A stretch of DNA of 64,000 nt from Arcanobacterium_A hippocoleae_A (GTDB lineage: Bacteria > Actinomycetota > Actinomycetes > Actinomycetales > Actinomycetaceae). A program made the position numbers and the translations under genes. The stretch lies in assembly GCA_040360365.1 (NCBI GenBank), contig CP136412.1; one strand, given 5' to 3'. The notes beneath the pieces are model-generated. The model saw only the letters and a program-made list of their open reading frames with translations, was not told the origin of the DNA and did not search any database. Positions 1 through 9,984 of the stretch are shown here, one piece after another; within the stretch, counting starts at the first letter, position 1, and each line of letters opens with the position of its first letter.

Positions 1-93
1 ATGCAAATCAATGAAAAGCAAATCCGGAGCGCCATTCTCACCCTGCTTCACAATATGATCCGCCCAAACTTTTTCCGCTAATGTTCTTGCCAT
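1..93 (-). CDS. leuC: 3-isopropylmalate dehydratase large subunit, N-terminal fragment
   Basis: Only the first 31 codons are in the window; the gene runs off the left edge. The translation begins MARTLAEKVWADHIVKQ and continues into a GAPDLLFIDLH stretch, which matches the start of the aconitase-type large subunit that isomerises 2- to 3-isopropylmalate in leucine synthesis. The ATG at 93 is preceded by a GAGGAG ribosome site (97-102 on the complement). It is divergent from an IclR-type regulator, the usual actinobacterial leuCD arrangement. Confidence 0.88.
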   Translation of the reverse strand, partial: MARTLAEKVWADHIVKQGENGAPDLLFIDLH

Positions 94-387
94 GAGCTCC
101 TCATTTCACCTTTGACTAAATTAAATTTCTGCAATTATGTTTTCGTGCCAGTAGTTTTGTATTCTGCTTCACGTCCCGTGCTTTCAGATTCCTGTTCCGG
201 TATGTTCTTCTTTTACGCTCTGCCCGCAAATTCTGCAGCAGGCAAACGTTGAAGCCAATGGAAGTCCCAGCGGTGCAAGCAATTAGGTCTCATAATTACC
301 GCAGCGAAACAACCGCTATAAAAATGCTGTCGTAAAATATTTTTCTCCACATTTGTGTCTCACTAAGTGATATGCCAGTATTGTTTC
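94..387. promoter_or_regulatory. Divergent leuC / IclR-regulator control region
   Basis: This non-coding region of about 290 bases lies between leuC and the IclR-type gene. An inverted repeat TCACT-A-AGTGA sits at 360-370, directly in front of the regulator. GTCTCA occurs twice (near 286 and 356). An autoregulatory operator is inferred from position and symmetry only. No clear ribosome site precedes the regulator's ATG at 388, so a leaderless transcript is possible. Confidence 0.4.
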
Positions 388-1119
388 ATGGACGGTTCAG
401 AACAAGGAAGCGGCGTTGGCGTATTAGATAAAGCCGCACATGTACTTAGTGCGCTTGAAGCAGGTCCGCTTACGCTCGCACAATTGGTAACAGCAACAAA
501 TTTGGCACGCCCAACAGCTCATCGCCTAGCGGTTGCACTCGAATACCACCGCCTTGTGACACGGGACATGCAAGGACATTTCATTCTCGGCCCGCGGCTC
601 ACAGAACTTGCGTCGGCAGCCGGAGAAGACCGCCTGCTGGCAGCAGCCAACCCGGTACTGATTGCTTTGCGTGATCACACTGGAGAGTCTGCACAGTTAT
701 ACCGCCGTCAAGGAGATCAAAGAATTTGCGTTGCCGCCGCAGAACGCACAATGGGGCTGCGCGATTCAATTCCTGTCGGCGCCACCTTGTCAATGCTTGC
801 CGGATCTGCAGCGCAAGTACTTCTTGCATGGGAAGAACCCGAACGTTTACACCGCGGACTGCATGGAGCAAAATTCACCGCAACAGTTCTCTCTGCTGTC
901 CGCCGGCGCGGATGGTCGCAATCTGTAGGGGAACGCGAAGCAGGAGTAGCTTCTATTTCCGCTCCCGTACGCGGACCTTCCGGGCATGTAATTGCAGCAG
1001 TATCCATTTCCGGCCCGATTGAAAGAATGGGACGCCAGCCAGGCCGTCTGCACGCCGCAGCAGTAATTGCAGCCGCAAACCGCTTGACTGAAGTATTAAA
1101 GCGTACCGACAGCATCTAA
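388..1119 (+). CDS. IclR-family regulator of leucine biosynthesis (LtbR/NdgR type)
   Basis: A helix-turn-helix domain at the N-terminus (LTLAQLVTATNLARPTAHRL) is followed by an IclR effector-binding domain ending in SISAPVRGPSGHVIAAVSISGP. In actinobacteria, IclR proteins divergent from leuCD control leuCD, leuB and sometimes tryptophan genes; the position here supports that role. The in-frame ATG at 367 would add seven residues. I prefer ATG 388 because the family N-terminus fits better and the 360-370 inverted repeat then lies upstream. The gene is about 243 residues and intact. Confidence 0.87.
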   Translation: MDGSEQGSGVGVLDKAAHVLSALEAGPLTLAQLVTATNLARPTAHRLAVALEYHRLVTRDMQGHFILGPRLTELASAAGEDRLLAAANPVLIALRDHTGESAQLYRRQGDQRICVAAAERTMGLRDSIPVGATLSMLAGSAAQVLLAWEEPERLHRGLHGAKFTATVLSAVRRRGWSQSVGEREAGVASISAPVRGPSGHVIAAVSISGPIERMGRQPGRLHAAAVIAAANRLTEVLKRTDSI

Positions 1120-1231
1120 TTTCTAATTCACAGCAAAACGGCCTCCGCCGAACGGATACCGAGTTAATAGCATCAAACACTGCAGGCCGCGCCGCGGCAT
1201 TAGCTGCGCCAATTATCGGATCCGCAGATAA

Positions 1232-2083
1232 TTATTTCCAATACGTTTCTGGAAGAAAATTTTCGACGGCGCTGCCAGCCGATTCAAGTTGCCGATAAAT
1301 TTCCAGCAGCTGCGAATCAAATCCCGGATTTGCCGCAATTAAAGTAATGTGCGCACCTGTGATATGTACAGCTTTAAATCCGCGCATTTTCGCAATCCAC
1401 TGGCGAAAATCTGATTCTTGATAGGATGCCGAAATTGCAGCAAGCGGCGCAGTCACATTCCACTCAGGTCCCCCATTAACTGCCGGAAAATCCTGATATT
1501 GCACTGCCTTTGCAGTATTTGCCGCAGTGCCTGCTCCGCCGGAAATATTGATCCGATCCCACACTTCCGCACTGTCAGTATCAGATACCGCTGCTGCAGC
1601 CGCTGGAGAGTTTTCCGCACTTCGCACAGTAAAAAGAATCTCCGGGCTGGAAAAAAGCTTCCCGTCGGCACGCTGCGGAACATCAAAAGTAAAATACAAA
1701 TCCCTGCCGGATACGCTTTGCACTCCGCACGAACGCCAGTGCAAACCGCGGGTGCTGGAGATTAAATCCTGCGCCGCCAATCCATAATCCGAAACAGCAC
1801 CGCTGCCGCCGCCATTGGCGTTAGCAGTATCGCTGGAAGCTTCAAAACCGGCAGGAATGAAAAATAGCTCGGTACCGGCAGGATTCTGCAGCAAAAATTG
1901 CACAGCACTATCGTCATATTCCCGATACGCGTATTTCTGTGCTTTCAGTTTGCCCAGCAGCTGCGCCCGTGAATCCCAATATCCGTTATTATTCCTGGAA
2001 AATAGTGCAGACAAACCATAAAGCAGCGCTCCGCCGAGCAGCACCCCGATCACAAGCGCAATATAGTAATCACCAATGTTCAT
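1232..2083 (-). CDS. Membrane-anchored hypothetical protein
   Basis: This 283-residue protein is not one I recognise. Residues 5-28 (YYIALVIGVLLGGALLYGLS) form one transmembrane segment close to the N-terminus. The rest looks like an extracytoplasmic or soluble domain with a low-complexity Ala/Gly/Ser stretch near residues 155-190. The start ATG has a good GGAGGG site. It lies downstream of hemW on the same strand with an 88-base gap. The arrangement suggests a small membrane-tethered accessory protein, but no function can be assigned. Confidence 0.65.
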   Translation of the reverse strand: MNIGDYYIALVIGVLLGGALLYGLSALFSRNNNGYWDSRAQLLGKLKAQKYAYREYDDSAVQFLLQNPAGTELFFIPAGFEASSDTANANGGGSGAVSDYGLAAQDLISSTRGLHWRSCGVQSVSGRDLYFTFDVPQRADGKLFSSPEILFTVRSAENSPAAAAAVSDTDSAEVWDRINISGGAGTAANTAKAVQYQDFPAVNGGPEWNVTAPLAAISASYQESDFRQWIAKMRGFKAVHITGAHITLIAANPGFDSQLLEIYRQLESAGSAVENFLPETYWK

Positions 2084-2171
2084 TTATTTTCCCTCCAGCT
2101 TTTCCCAGCCCTTACCGAAAATTTTGCTCTTTTCTGCAAAATCCCGCACGAACATGCACAATTTTATTCCG

Positions 2172-3386
2172 CTATAAATCCATCCAAATCCCGCGGATAA
2201 CCGAATCAGCCAGCAATCTTCCGCGCACCGTAAGTACCAGCCGATCTTCACGCAAAACAGCTTGCGGATCAATCAGCCCGTCAGCAATAAAACCAGAAAT
2301 AGTCTCACGGCGCACACCAGCAGGCACTTTAATCCCGTCACGAAGCCGAATCCCAAGCATAATTGCTTCTTCCAACTGCTCTGTTTCGCACAAATTTTCA
2401 TGCCCTTGCGCTGGGGTTTGCATCGGATTTCCTGCAAGCCGCGCGGCGTACGCAACCGGATGCTTCACATTCCAAAAGCGGGTTCCGTTGAAATGTGAAT
2501 GCGCCCCCGGCCCGTATCCCCACCAGTTTGCATTTTTCCAATAATACAGGTTGTGTTTACATTCAAAACCCGGTTTTGCCCAATTTGAGACTTCATACCA
2601 GCGGTATCCAGCAGCTTCCAGAAAGTCATTTGCTTTTTCATAACGGCGGGCAAGTGCTTCTTCATCAGGCGCCGGAATTTTTCCGTGCGCAAGCTGCCTG
2701 CCCATTTTCGTACCCGGTTCGATTGTGAGCGCATACGCCGAAATATGGTTTGGTGCAAGCGCAATTGCCGTATGCAAAGATTCTTCCCAGTCAGTATCAC
2801 TTTCACCGGGCGTACCGTAAATTAAATCAAGCGAAAAATTCAGTTCAAGCTCTTGTGCCCACTGTGCTGCGCGCGCAGCTTGCCCTGGAGTGTGTGCCCG
2901 ATCAAGGGTATGCAATACGTTTTCGACGGCAGACTGCATGCCAAAAGAAATCCGGTTAAATCCAGCTTCTTTTAACGCGCGCAGCTTCGGATAAGTAATC
3001 GTCTCCGGATTAGCTTCCGTCGTAATTTCAGCGTTTGGTGCAAATCCGAAAACATTACGCAGTGCGTGAAGAATCTGCGTTAAACTTTGTGCAGCTAACA
3101 GCGTGGGCGTGCCGCCGCCGAAAAACACAGATTGCAGCAGACCTGGTGTTCCGCCGCGCTGAAGAACTTCCTTTGAAAATTCGATTTCTTTTACAACGGA
3201 ATCAGCATAATCTGCCCGTCCTGCCCCTGCTCCAAAATTCGGATTGGTATAAGTATTGAAGTCACAGTACCCGCAGCGAATCTGGCAAAAAGGGACATGT
3301 ATATATGCCGAAAATCCGGCGCCCGCATTCGGGTTTGGAATTTCTCCGTTTACCGGAAGCGGAGCACCTGCAGGAAGACTTGCCAT
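2172..3386 (-). CDS. hemW: Radical SAM heme chaperone HemW
   Basis: The 404-residue protein carries the radical SAM cluster motif CxxxCxxC at Cys34, Cys38 and Cys41 (HVPFCQIRCGYCDF). GGGTPTLL follows near residue 90, and a C-terminal HemN-like domain is present. HemW proteins bind heme and deliver it to target proteins; they lack the extra residues of true coproporphyrinogen dehydrogenase. Its location after lepA is conserved in actinobacteria. The reading frame is intact. Confidence 0.9.
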   Translation of the reverse strand: MASLPAGAPLPVNGEIPNPNAGAGFSAYIHVPFCQIRCGYCDFNTYTNPNFGAGAGRADYADSVVKEIEFSKEVLQRGGTPGLLQSVFFGGGTPTLLAAQSLTQILHALRNVFGFAPNAEITTEANPETITYPKLRALKEAGFNRISFGMQSAVENVLHTLDRAHTPGQAARAAQWAQELELNFSLDLIYGTPGESDTDWEESLHTAIALAPNHISAYALTIEPGTKMGRQLAHGKIPAPDEEALARRYEKANDFLEAAGYRWYEVSNWAKPGFECKHNLYYWKNANWWGYGPGAHSHFNGTRFWNVKHPVAYAARLAGNPMQTPAQGHENLCETEQLEEAIMLGIRLRDGIKVPAGVRRETISGFIADGLIDPQAVLREDRLVLTVRGRLLADSVIRGIWMDL

Positions 3387-3447
3387 CAGGCGCTCGAATC
3401 CGATTCAAAGTTTTGCAAATCTAACTTCCTTTTCGCACGCTGTGCTT

Positions 3448-4555
3448 TTAAGAAGCCGCTGCGCGAGCTGGGTTCACGCTCTCCCCGCGGTCTGCAAGCA
3501 CTTCAATCCCGCGTGCAGCCGCATCCGCCCACGGATCTTGCGGAACTTTTGCAGCGAAAACTGGGAGCGAGTTCCGCACCGCAACAATATCGCGGGTAAT
3601 TCTGCCAGCTTCAATCCCGCGTTCTTCAAACCGCGTATATACCCGCCCGGAAAAACGCGGAGCAAAACCGCCTGCATACAGTCCTTCATCTGCCGGATCA
3701 ATATTTTCACCAGCATAACGCAAATCAAACCATGGCGACTGTGCAATCACATCACGCATCTGCCATGCATAGTTTGCCCAATCCGTAGCCATTCTCCACA
3801 CGCCGCCCGGTTTTAACACGCTTGCCACAGTCTGGGTGAAGCCAGGCGAGACGATTCGGCGTTTGCGATGTTTTTTCTTTCGCCACGGATCAGGAAAAAA
3901 GTCCAGACTTCAGCAGCATATTGCTGCCGTCGCTGCCGTGAAGATAAATCGTTATCACATGATTCAGCGCTGCCCGCACCAACGCTATCGCCCGGATTCA
4001 CCCGCATCTGCGGAGCAAGTTCTGATCCGAACACAATCGGCAGCGCCTGCGCTGCATCCAGCTCAGCAATCCGCACATTTTTCACATCCGCGCCGACGGC
4101 ATTATGCACACATCTTGCCACGCCCGGAGCCCAAGCCTCAAAAGCCAAAAATTCCAATCAGGATGCGTAAGTGCGCCATGTACTAACTGCTCTCCAGAGC
4201 CTGGCCCAATCTCCACCACAAGCGGAGCTGCACGGCCAAAAACCTGATCCAAATCAATTACGGCATCTGGAGAAATTGTCGATACAGCAAAACCGCGCGG
4301 AAAATCAAGCGTAAACTCAGCTCCGCGCTGCGCCATCAGCTGCGCGTATTTATCGCCAAGCCGCGAACCGCGCAATGAAAATGAAGTAATCCGCCCATAG
4401 TGCGGGTTCTGCTGCGGATTGCGCACATTACCGCATGCTTCCTGCAGCGCAGCTGCTGCTTTACCCGCAGCAGCAGCCGGATTCGGATTCGCGGCGCCAA
4501 TTCGCGTATTGCCGCCGCTTGCATTATGAAATTCCGCTTCACTCACAGCACTCAC
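3448..4555 (-). CDS. trmB: tRNA (guanine-N7-)-methyltransferase, two frameshifts
   Basis: Three reading-frame segments join into one TrmB: an N-terminal part ending in ALTHPDWNF, a middle part with AFEAWAPGVARCVHNAV and NVRIAELDAAQALPIVF, and a C-terminal part with GGVWRMATDWANYAWQM. The breaks lie at 4147-4151 (A run) and 3895-3900 (A run). One extra base in each restores the family sequence, including PDPWRKKKHRKRR. It methylates G46 of tRNA using SAM. The GTG start overlaps the lepA stop by four bases. The first 60 or so residues are an Ala-rich extension that most relatives lack. Confidence 0.85.
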
Positions 4556-6444
4556 TTTTTCTTGCCCTCTGGCATTTCGGAGCTGAGTGCCGCCACAAAA
4601 GCTTCTTGCGGTACTTCCACACGCCCAATTGCTTTCATCCGTTTCTTGCCTTCTTTTTGTTTCTCAAGCAGTTTCCGTTTTCGGGAAACATCGCCGCCAT
4701 AACATTTGGCAAGCACGTCTTTGCGCAGCGCTTTAATAGTTTGGCGTGCAATCACGCGCGTACCGACGGCAGCCTGCACTGGAATCTCAAAGTTTTGCCG
4801 CGGAATCAATGCCTTTAGTTTCTCTGTCATTTCCAGCCCGTAACTGTAGGCGAAATCTCGGTGCACAATCGCTGAGAAAGCATCCACGGTCTCATGGTTT
4901 AGCAAAATATTTACTTTTACTAAATCTGCGGGCTGCTGTCCGTTTTCTTTATAATCCAGCGAAGCGTAACCCTTAGTCCGGGATTTGAGCTGGTCAAAGA
5001 AGTCCGTTACAATTTCCGCCAACGGCAGCACATACCGCAGTTCGACGCGGTCTTGCGAAAGATAATCCATTCCCTGCATTGTGCCGCGCCGGCTCTGGCA
5101 CAGTTCCATCACCGTACCGACAAATTCCGTTGGCGTAAGCACAGTAGCATCAACTACCGGCTCGCGGATTTCTTTCACTTTCCCTTCGGGAAAATCGCTC
5201 GGATTATCCACTTTCACCAGCTCATTCGATTCGGTAATCACTTCATAGTTCACCGACGGCGCCGTCGCAATCAAATCGAGATCAAATTCGCGCGCAAGGC
5301 GCTCGGTTACAATTTCCAGATGCAGCAGCCCGAGAAATCCGCAGCGGAATCCGAATCCGAGAGCGACAGAAGTTTCCGGCTCGTAAGTGAGTGCAGCATC
5401 ATTAAGTTTTAGTTTATCGAGTGCGTCGCGCAATGCCGGATAATCGGATCCGTCGATTGGATAAAGCCCGGAGAATACCATCGGTTTTGGATCCTTGTAT
5501 CCGGAAAGCGGGTCAGAAGCAGGTTCACGAAAATCCGTAACCGTATCCCCCACACGCGACTGGCGCACATCTTTTACCCCCGTAATCAGATAGCCCACTT
5601 CCCCGACGCTAATCCCGTTAGCCGGAATCGGCTCCGGCGAAATTACACCGATTTCGAGCAGTTCATGAGCCTGTTTGGTGGACATCATCTGCACGCGCTG
5701 CCGCGGGGTAAGCTTGCCGTCAACCACGCGCACATATGTCACCACACCGCGATACGTATCGTATACTGAATCGAAAATCATTGCCCGCGTTTGTGCATTC
5801 GCATCCCCGACGGGAGCCGGAACTTCTGCAACGATTCGGTCAAGCAGTGCTTCTACGCCTTCACCAGTTTTTCCGGATACCCGCAGGACTTCTTCTGGAT
5901 CACATCCAATCAAATCTGCAAGTTCTTGCGCGTATTTCTCCGGGTTCGCAGCCGGCAAATCGATTTTGTTCAGCACCGGGATAATTGCGAGATCATTTTC
6001 CAGCGCCAGATAAAGATTTGCAAGCGTCTGCGCTTCAATCCCCTGTGCTGCATCTACCAGCAAAATTGCGCCCTCGCAGGCGGCAAGCGAACGGGAAACT
6101 TCATAGGAAAAATCGACGTGCCCCGGAGTATCAATCATATTCAGCACGAACGGTTCGCCGTTTACCGTCCATGGCATCCGCACAGCCTGGGATTTAATCG
6201 TGATTCCGCGCTCGCGTTCAATATCCATCCGGTCAAGATATTGTGCGCGCATATCGCGCTCAGCAATCACTCCGGTAGATTGCAGCATCCGATCCGCCAG
6301 CGTGGACTTGCCATGATCGATATGGGCGATAATACAAAAGTTGCGAATCTTTGCAGCTGGCGTGTGAGCCGGTTGAATTGTTTTCAGCTCTTGCGCGGTG
6401 GTAGCGGGCACGTTGCTCCTTATTTCTATTTGCTCAGTTTCCAA
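4552..6444 (-). CDS. lepA: Elongation factor 4 (back-translocating GTPase LepA)
   Basis: This 630-residue GTPase has G1 AHIDHGKST (40-48), G3 DTPGH (105-109) and G4 NKID (159-162), and ends in a LepA-type C-terminal domain (YGGDVSRKRKLLEKQKEGKKRMK is the typical tail). EF4 acts on stalled or mistranslocated ribosomes. The frame is intact, with a long N-terminal tail of about 30 residues before the G domain. It heads the lepA-trmB-hemW run. In related genomes rpsT lies close upstream; here about 5.7 kb separates the two genes. Confidence 0.95.
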   Translation of the reverse strand: METEQIEIRSNVPATTAQELKTIQPAHTPAAKIRNFCIIAHIDHGKSTLADRMLQSTGVIAERDMRAQYLDRMDIERERGITIKSQAVRMPWTVNGEPFVLNMIDTPGHVDFSYEVSRSLAACEGAILLVDAAQGIEAQTLANLYLALENDLAIIPVLNKIDLPAANPEKYAQELADLIGCDPEEVLRVSGKTGEGVEALLDRIVAEVPAPVGDANAQTRAMIFDSVYDTYRGVVTYVRVVDGKLTPRQRVQMMSTKQAHELLEIGVISPEPIPANGISVGEVGYLITGVKDVRQSRVGDTVTDFREPASDPLSGYKDPKPMVFSGLYPIDGSDYPALRDALDKLKLNDAALTYEPETSVALGFGFRCGFLGLLHLEIVTERLAREFDLDLIATAPSVNYEVITESNELVKVDNPSDFPEGKVKEIREPVVDATVLTPTEFVGTVMELCQSRRGTMQGMDYLSQDRVELRYVLPLAEIVTDFFDQLKSRTKGYASLDYKENGQQPADLVKVNILLNHETVDAFSAIVHRDFAYSYGLEMTEKLKALIPRQNFEIPVQAAVGTRVIARQTIKALRKDVLAKCYGGDVSRKRKLLEKQKEGKKRMKAIGRVEVPQEAFVAALSSEMPEGKKK

Positions 6445-6655
6445 TCACGCAGTGCAGCTATATTCTCGAAAACTGCACTATCGCAAACCGATGGTTCTTC
6501 AAGGCGGCGTTGTTTTATCCGCTTGCGGTTAAAAACTAACGACGGCTGCCATTTTGACATTATCTATCTCAAGGCTACCAGCAGCAGCACAAAACTCCGG
6601 CACCAAAATCTGAGAAATTGCTGACGGAGCCGGTATTTGGATCGCAGTAAAGTGT

Positions 6656-7423
6656 TTAGCGCTTATCGCGAAGCTTATGTAAAAATTGGCGTGTCCGATC
6701 TTGTTCCGGATGATAAATCAGTTCCTGAGCTGCTCCTTCTTCAAGCACCATTCCGCCGTCCATAAAAACGGCACGGTCAGCGACCTGCGCTGCAAACTCC
6801 ATCTCATGCGTTACGATTACCATCGTCATTTTTTCGGATGCAAGTGAACGGATAATGCTTAAAATTTCACCTGTCAGTTCAGGATCAAGCGCTGAAGTTG
6901 GCTCGTCAAAGTAAAGCATTTTCGGTTTTAGCGCAAGAGCTCGGGCAATCGCTACCCGCTGCTGCTGCCCGCCGGAAAGTTCTGCGGGGTGCGCATTGCC
7001 TTTATCGCCAAGATTCATCCGTTCAAGAAGCATCTGTGCTTGCGCCCGCACTTCCGCAGCCGGCCGGCCCTGCACCTTAATTGGTGCGTCACAAAGATTC
7101 CGCATTACCGTCCAGTGCGGAAAGAGGTTAAAGTTTTGAAAAACCAGCCCGAAGTCTTTCCGAAACTGCCGTGCATCCCCGGCAGAAATTTTCACGCCGT
7201 TTTTCATTTCCAATGCAGTTTCACCGTTGTAACGAATCACCCCGGTATCCATCTGTTCAAGAAAAGTTGCGCAGCGCAAGAGTGTAGATTTCCCGGAACC
7301 TGAAGGTCCAAGCACAGCGAGTACTTCACCCTCATGTACTTCCAGATTCACTCCTTTTAGAACATGATTTGCGCCAAAAGATTTTTCAATTCCCACAAGT
7401 TCGAGCGTCTTTGTTTTGTTCAT
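6656..7423 (-). CDS. Polar amino-acid ABC transporter ATP-binding protein
   Basis: A single ABC domain of the GlnQ type. Walker A is GPSGSGKST, the Q-loop lies in FGLVFQNFNLFPH, the signature is LSGGQQQR, Walker B is MLYFDEPTSALDPE, and the H-loop histidine is in VTHEM. It powers uptake by the permease and binding protein just upstream. I chose ATG 7423 with a GGTGAG site; in-frame TTG and GTG codons lie up to 15 bases upstream. The substrate within the amino-acid family cannot be told from sequence. Confidence 0.9.
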   Translation of the reverse strand: MNKTKTLELVGIEKSFGANHVLKGVNLEVHEGEVLAVLGPSGSGKSTLLRCATFLEQMDTGVIRYNGETALEMKNGVKISAGDARQFRKDFGLVFQNFNLFPHWTVMRNLCDAPIKVQGRPAAEVRAQAQMLLERMNLGDKGNAHPAELSGGQQQRVAIARALALKPKMLYFDEPTSALDPELTGEILSIIRSLASEKMTMVIVTHEMEFAAQVADRAVFMDGGMVLEEGAAQELIYHPEQDRTRQFLHKLRDKR

Positions 7424-7528
7424 CGCACTGCTCACCAATCTACTATGCGTAAAACTCTCTCAAATTCGATCTGATTTTCACGACGATTACTGCTTTTGAA
7501 CCGTCAAGATATCCGTCGTTATTTGTGT

Positions 7529-8179
7529 CTAAATTTTGTATGCGCTCACACGCTTCTCAAAATGATCCATTACAAGCGCTACGATCATGTTGAAAATATA
7601 ATAGAAAATACCGGCAGCAATGAACGGCATCATCGAAGCCTGTGCCGAAGCCATTTGCTTCGCAATCGTAAACATTTCCATGTACGCAATACCGAATGCC
7701 AGAGATGTATCTTTTACCAACGTAATAACTTCGTTCGTAATCGATGGCAGCACTGTACGGAACATTTGCGGAAGCTCGATAGTAAAGAATGTGCGCGGGC
7801 GTGAATACCCGAGTACAAAAGCTGCTTCTTTCTGCCCGACTGGGATTGCTTGGAAACCGCCGCGGTAGATTTCGGCAAAATAGGCGGCATAGTTAATTGC
7901 GAAAGCAATAACGACGGCGTAGAAACGATAATCAGCAGAAATCTGCAGTCCAAAAATATAGTACGGACCGAAATAAACCACCATCAGCTGCAAGATTAGC
8001 GGAGTACCGCGCATTACCGAAATATAGAACTGCACCAGCAATCTTAACGGAGCGAACTTTGCCGCACGTCCGCCGTAAACTACGAGTCCAAGCGGAAGCG
8101 ACAGCACCAAGGTTAATGCAAAAATCACAATCGATTTCAACATGCCGGAGCTAAGCTCAAGCAGACTAGCTATGTCCAT
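7529..8179 (-). CDS. Polar amino-acid ABC transporter permease
   Basis: HisM/GlnP-type permease of about 216 residues with several hydrophobic segments. The conserved EAA loop is visible as GQKEAAFVLGYSRPRTFFTIELPQ (the EAA—G—P region). ATG 8179 is preceded by AAGGA at a good distance and is chosen over an upstream in-frame TTG at 8191. A strong hairpin separates it from the binding-protein gene upstream. It is 105 bases ahead of the ATPase gene. Confidence 0.9.
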   Translation of the reverse strand: MDIASLLELSSGMLKSIVIFALTLVLSLPLGLVVYGGRAAKFAPLRLLVQFYISVMRGTPLILQLMVVYFGPYYIFGLQISADYRFYAVVIAFAINYAAYFAEIYRGGFQAIPVGQKEAAFVLGYSRPRTFFTIELPQMFRTVLPSITNEVITLVKDTSLAFGIAYMEMFTIAKQMASAQASMMPFIAAGIFYYIFNMIVALVMDHFEKRVSAYKI

Positions 8180-8291
8180 GAAATCCTTCAATTCTCAATA
8201 TTATCGCCAATAGTCACACGTTACCTTGCAATTGCCGCGAAGCCGCTCACAATTACGATAAGTGTGAGAAAGAGAAAACTTACTCCAAGAA

Positions 8292-8332
8292 ACCTTGCTC
8301 CCGCCGGGAAACGATTCCGGCAGGAGCAAGGT
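8292..8332 (-). terminator. Intercistronic hairpin between binding protein and permease
   Basis: The arms ACCTTGCTCCCGCCGG (8292-8307) and CCGGCAGGAGCAAGGT (8317-8332) pair over 16 bases with one G-U/A-C type mismatch. A moderately T-rich stretch follows on the minus strand. Its place between the binding-protein stop and the permease suggests partial termination or mRNA stabilisation that raises binding-protein levels. Confidence 0.75.
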
Positions 8333-8360
8333 GAAATCCGATTTTATTTTCAGCGCAGCC

Positions 8361-9190
8361 TTACTTCAGAATTACGGCGTTTTCAAGCTGATATTTCTCG
8401 GCAATCTTCAAGAAAGTTCCGTCTTTCTTCATCTCGTTCAGCGTGTTTTGCACCTGATCGCGGAGCTGTTCATTCCCAAGTTTAAAACCGATTCCGTATT
8501 TTTCAGTTTGGAACGGCGGATCCATGATTTCGAACTTATCTGCGCCGCGCTGCTCAATTTGGAATTTCGCTACCCCAAGATCGACGGCGATTGCATCCGC
8601 AGCCCCGGATTCAAGCGTCATGAACGCATTGTTATAATCAGGTACTTGCTGCAGCTGTGCGAAGCTCGCTGCCAGTTCAGCATTTGCCGGATCTTCCAGT
8701 GCAGTAAGACCTGAAGAATCTGCCTGTACCAGCACTACTTTTCCGGCAAGTGCTTTTTGGTCTTTAATATCAGTATCTTTTTGGTTACAAAAACGATTGA
8801 ATTATCTACATACGGATCGGAGAAAGCGTACTTATCCTCACGGCCGTTCATCGTAAAACCGTTCCAGATAGCATCAATTGTGCCCGCGTTCAGTTCAGCA
8901 TCCTTTGTATCCCAGTCGATTGGCTGCGGAACAAATTTCCAGTCGTTTCGTTTCGCTACTTCAGCAGCAAGCTCAATATCGAATCCGGTATATTCTCCGG
9001 TCTTCTCATCTTTGTATCCAAATGGAGGGAAGCTTGCGTCGAAACCAACGGTAAAAGTGTCGCCTGCGGATTTTTCAGCATGTGATTGTGCACCTTTTCC
9101 AGCGCTCTTGCCGTCCGTAGAATTACATGCGCCAAGCGCAGCTGCCAACAGGATTGCAGCCGTCGCGGCGATAATTTTCTTCAAACCCAT
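8361..9190 (-). CDS. Amino-acid ABC transporter substrate-binding lipoprotein, one frameshift
   Basis: The start MGLKKIIAATAAILLAAALG followed by Ala-Cys is a lipoprotein signal with the cysteine at residue 22. A family-3 solute-binding domain follows (GFDASFPPFGYKDEKTGEYTG begins it). The frame breaks at a T run, 8778-8782. One more base joins it to the second half (VLVQADSSGLTALEDP). It feeds the permease and ATPase downstream. The start has a GGAGAGGAAG site. Probable substrates are polar amino acids such as cystine or glutamate, undetermined. Confidence 0.87.
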
Positions 9191-9984
9191 CTTCCTCTCC
9201 TTTTCTTCTGCTCGTATTTATGGAAATGGACTTTTGAAAGCTGACTGCCTTACATCGAGTTTGCGAACGGATACTGCGATGTGTTTGTATAACCAGATAT
9301 CCGCAGCATCTGCCGTATTCGAAAATAGCGGCGATGAAAAACAACCAGTTCTCAAACCTTACAACTTTCTGTGAAATTATCTAAATGATTCCAGAAATAG
9401 TCTCGCATTATGGGCACTGAACCGAAATGCGGAAATAGAATACTGTTAATCCGGCTGGATTTACTTTCACATAAATTTACGTTTCTGCAAATAAAATGCC
9501 AGTAATTTCAACGAAAAACAGTGCATTTCACGGGAGATTTAATCCGGAAAAAATATTTGATTCCGTTCTTTTGGCGTGAAAGCCGCTCCCTAATTAAAAA
9601 TATAAGTGACTTTTCTCGCAGCAAAGATTATTTTTCAAAATCCCGCGGTTACAAAATGGCGATATCGAAAATATCGAAAATATCGAAAATTGCAATAAAA
9701 GTTAACCCTAAAAACAAGTTTCACAATTCTTGATCCGAATCCGTTTCCCGGCTGCCGGCAGCCGGCTATCAACGGGCTGACTCACATTTACAAAATTAAT
9801 TTTATTGAGATTTTCGGAAATCGAAATATCCACAGAACGTTAAAATTAAACTCAAAAAATATTAAACCCGGCAAAATACTTCAGAGTTTGCACGAACACA
9901 GGATACAATACCTACGTAGGTCTAATTCAAGCGGGTACCGCTAACAACAGACTCTCCAAAACAGCAACGATGCAAGGAGCAATT
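9191..9984. other. Intergenic region upstream of galK with palindrome and short repeats
   Basis: This AT-rich 790-base gap lies between divergent genes. It holds three tandem 9-base units TATCGAAAA (9663-9689), a perfect 18-base palindrome CCGGCTGCCGGCAGCCGG (9748-9765) with flanking CCGTT/AACGG arms, and a TACAAT hexamer near 9904 followed by the palindrome CCTACGTAGG (9911-9920). A possible 70-codon frame at 9521-9733 is not supported by a ribosome site or family match. Confidence 0.6.

Noticed and set aside
1211..1232. Terminator between the IclR gene and the hypothetical gene
   Set aside because: The AATTATC/GATAATT stem is only seven bases, AT-rich, and overlaps the stop codon.
3448..4555. 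trmB and the other split genes as true pseudogenes
   Set aside because: All breaks fall in homopolymers and are cured by one base, and essential genes are hit as well. This pattern fits sequencing error better than decay.
9521..9733. Small gene with repeated Ser-Lys-Ile
   Set aside because: No ribosome site, no family match. The repeats come from the 9-base tandem DNA units.
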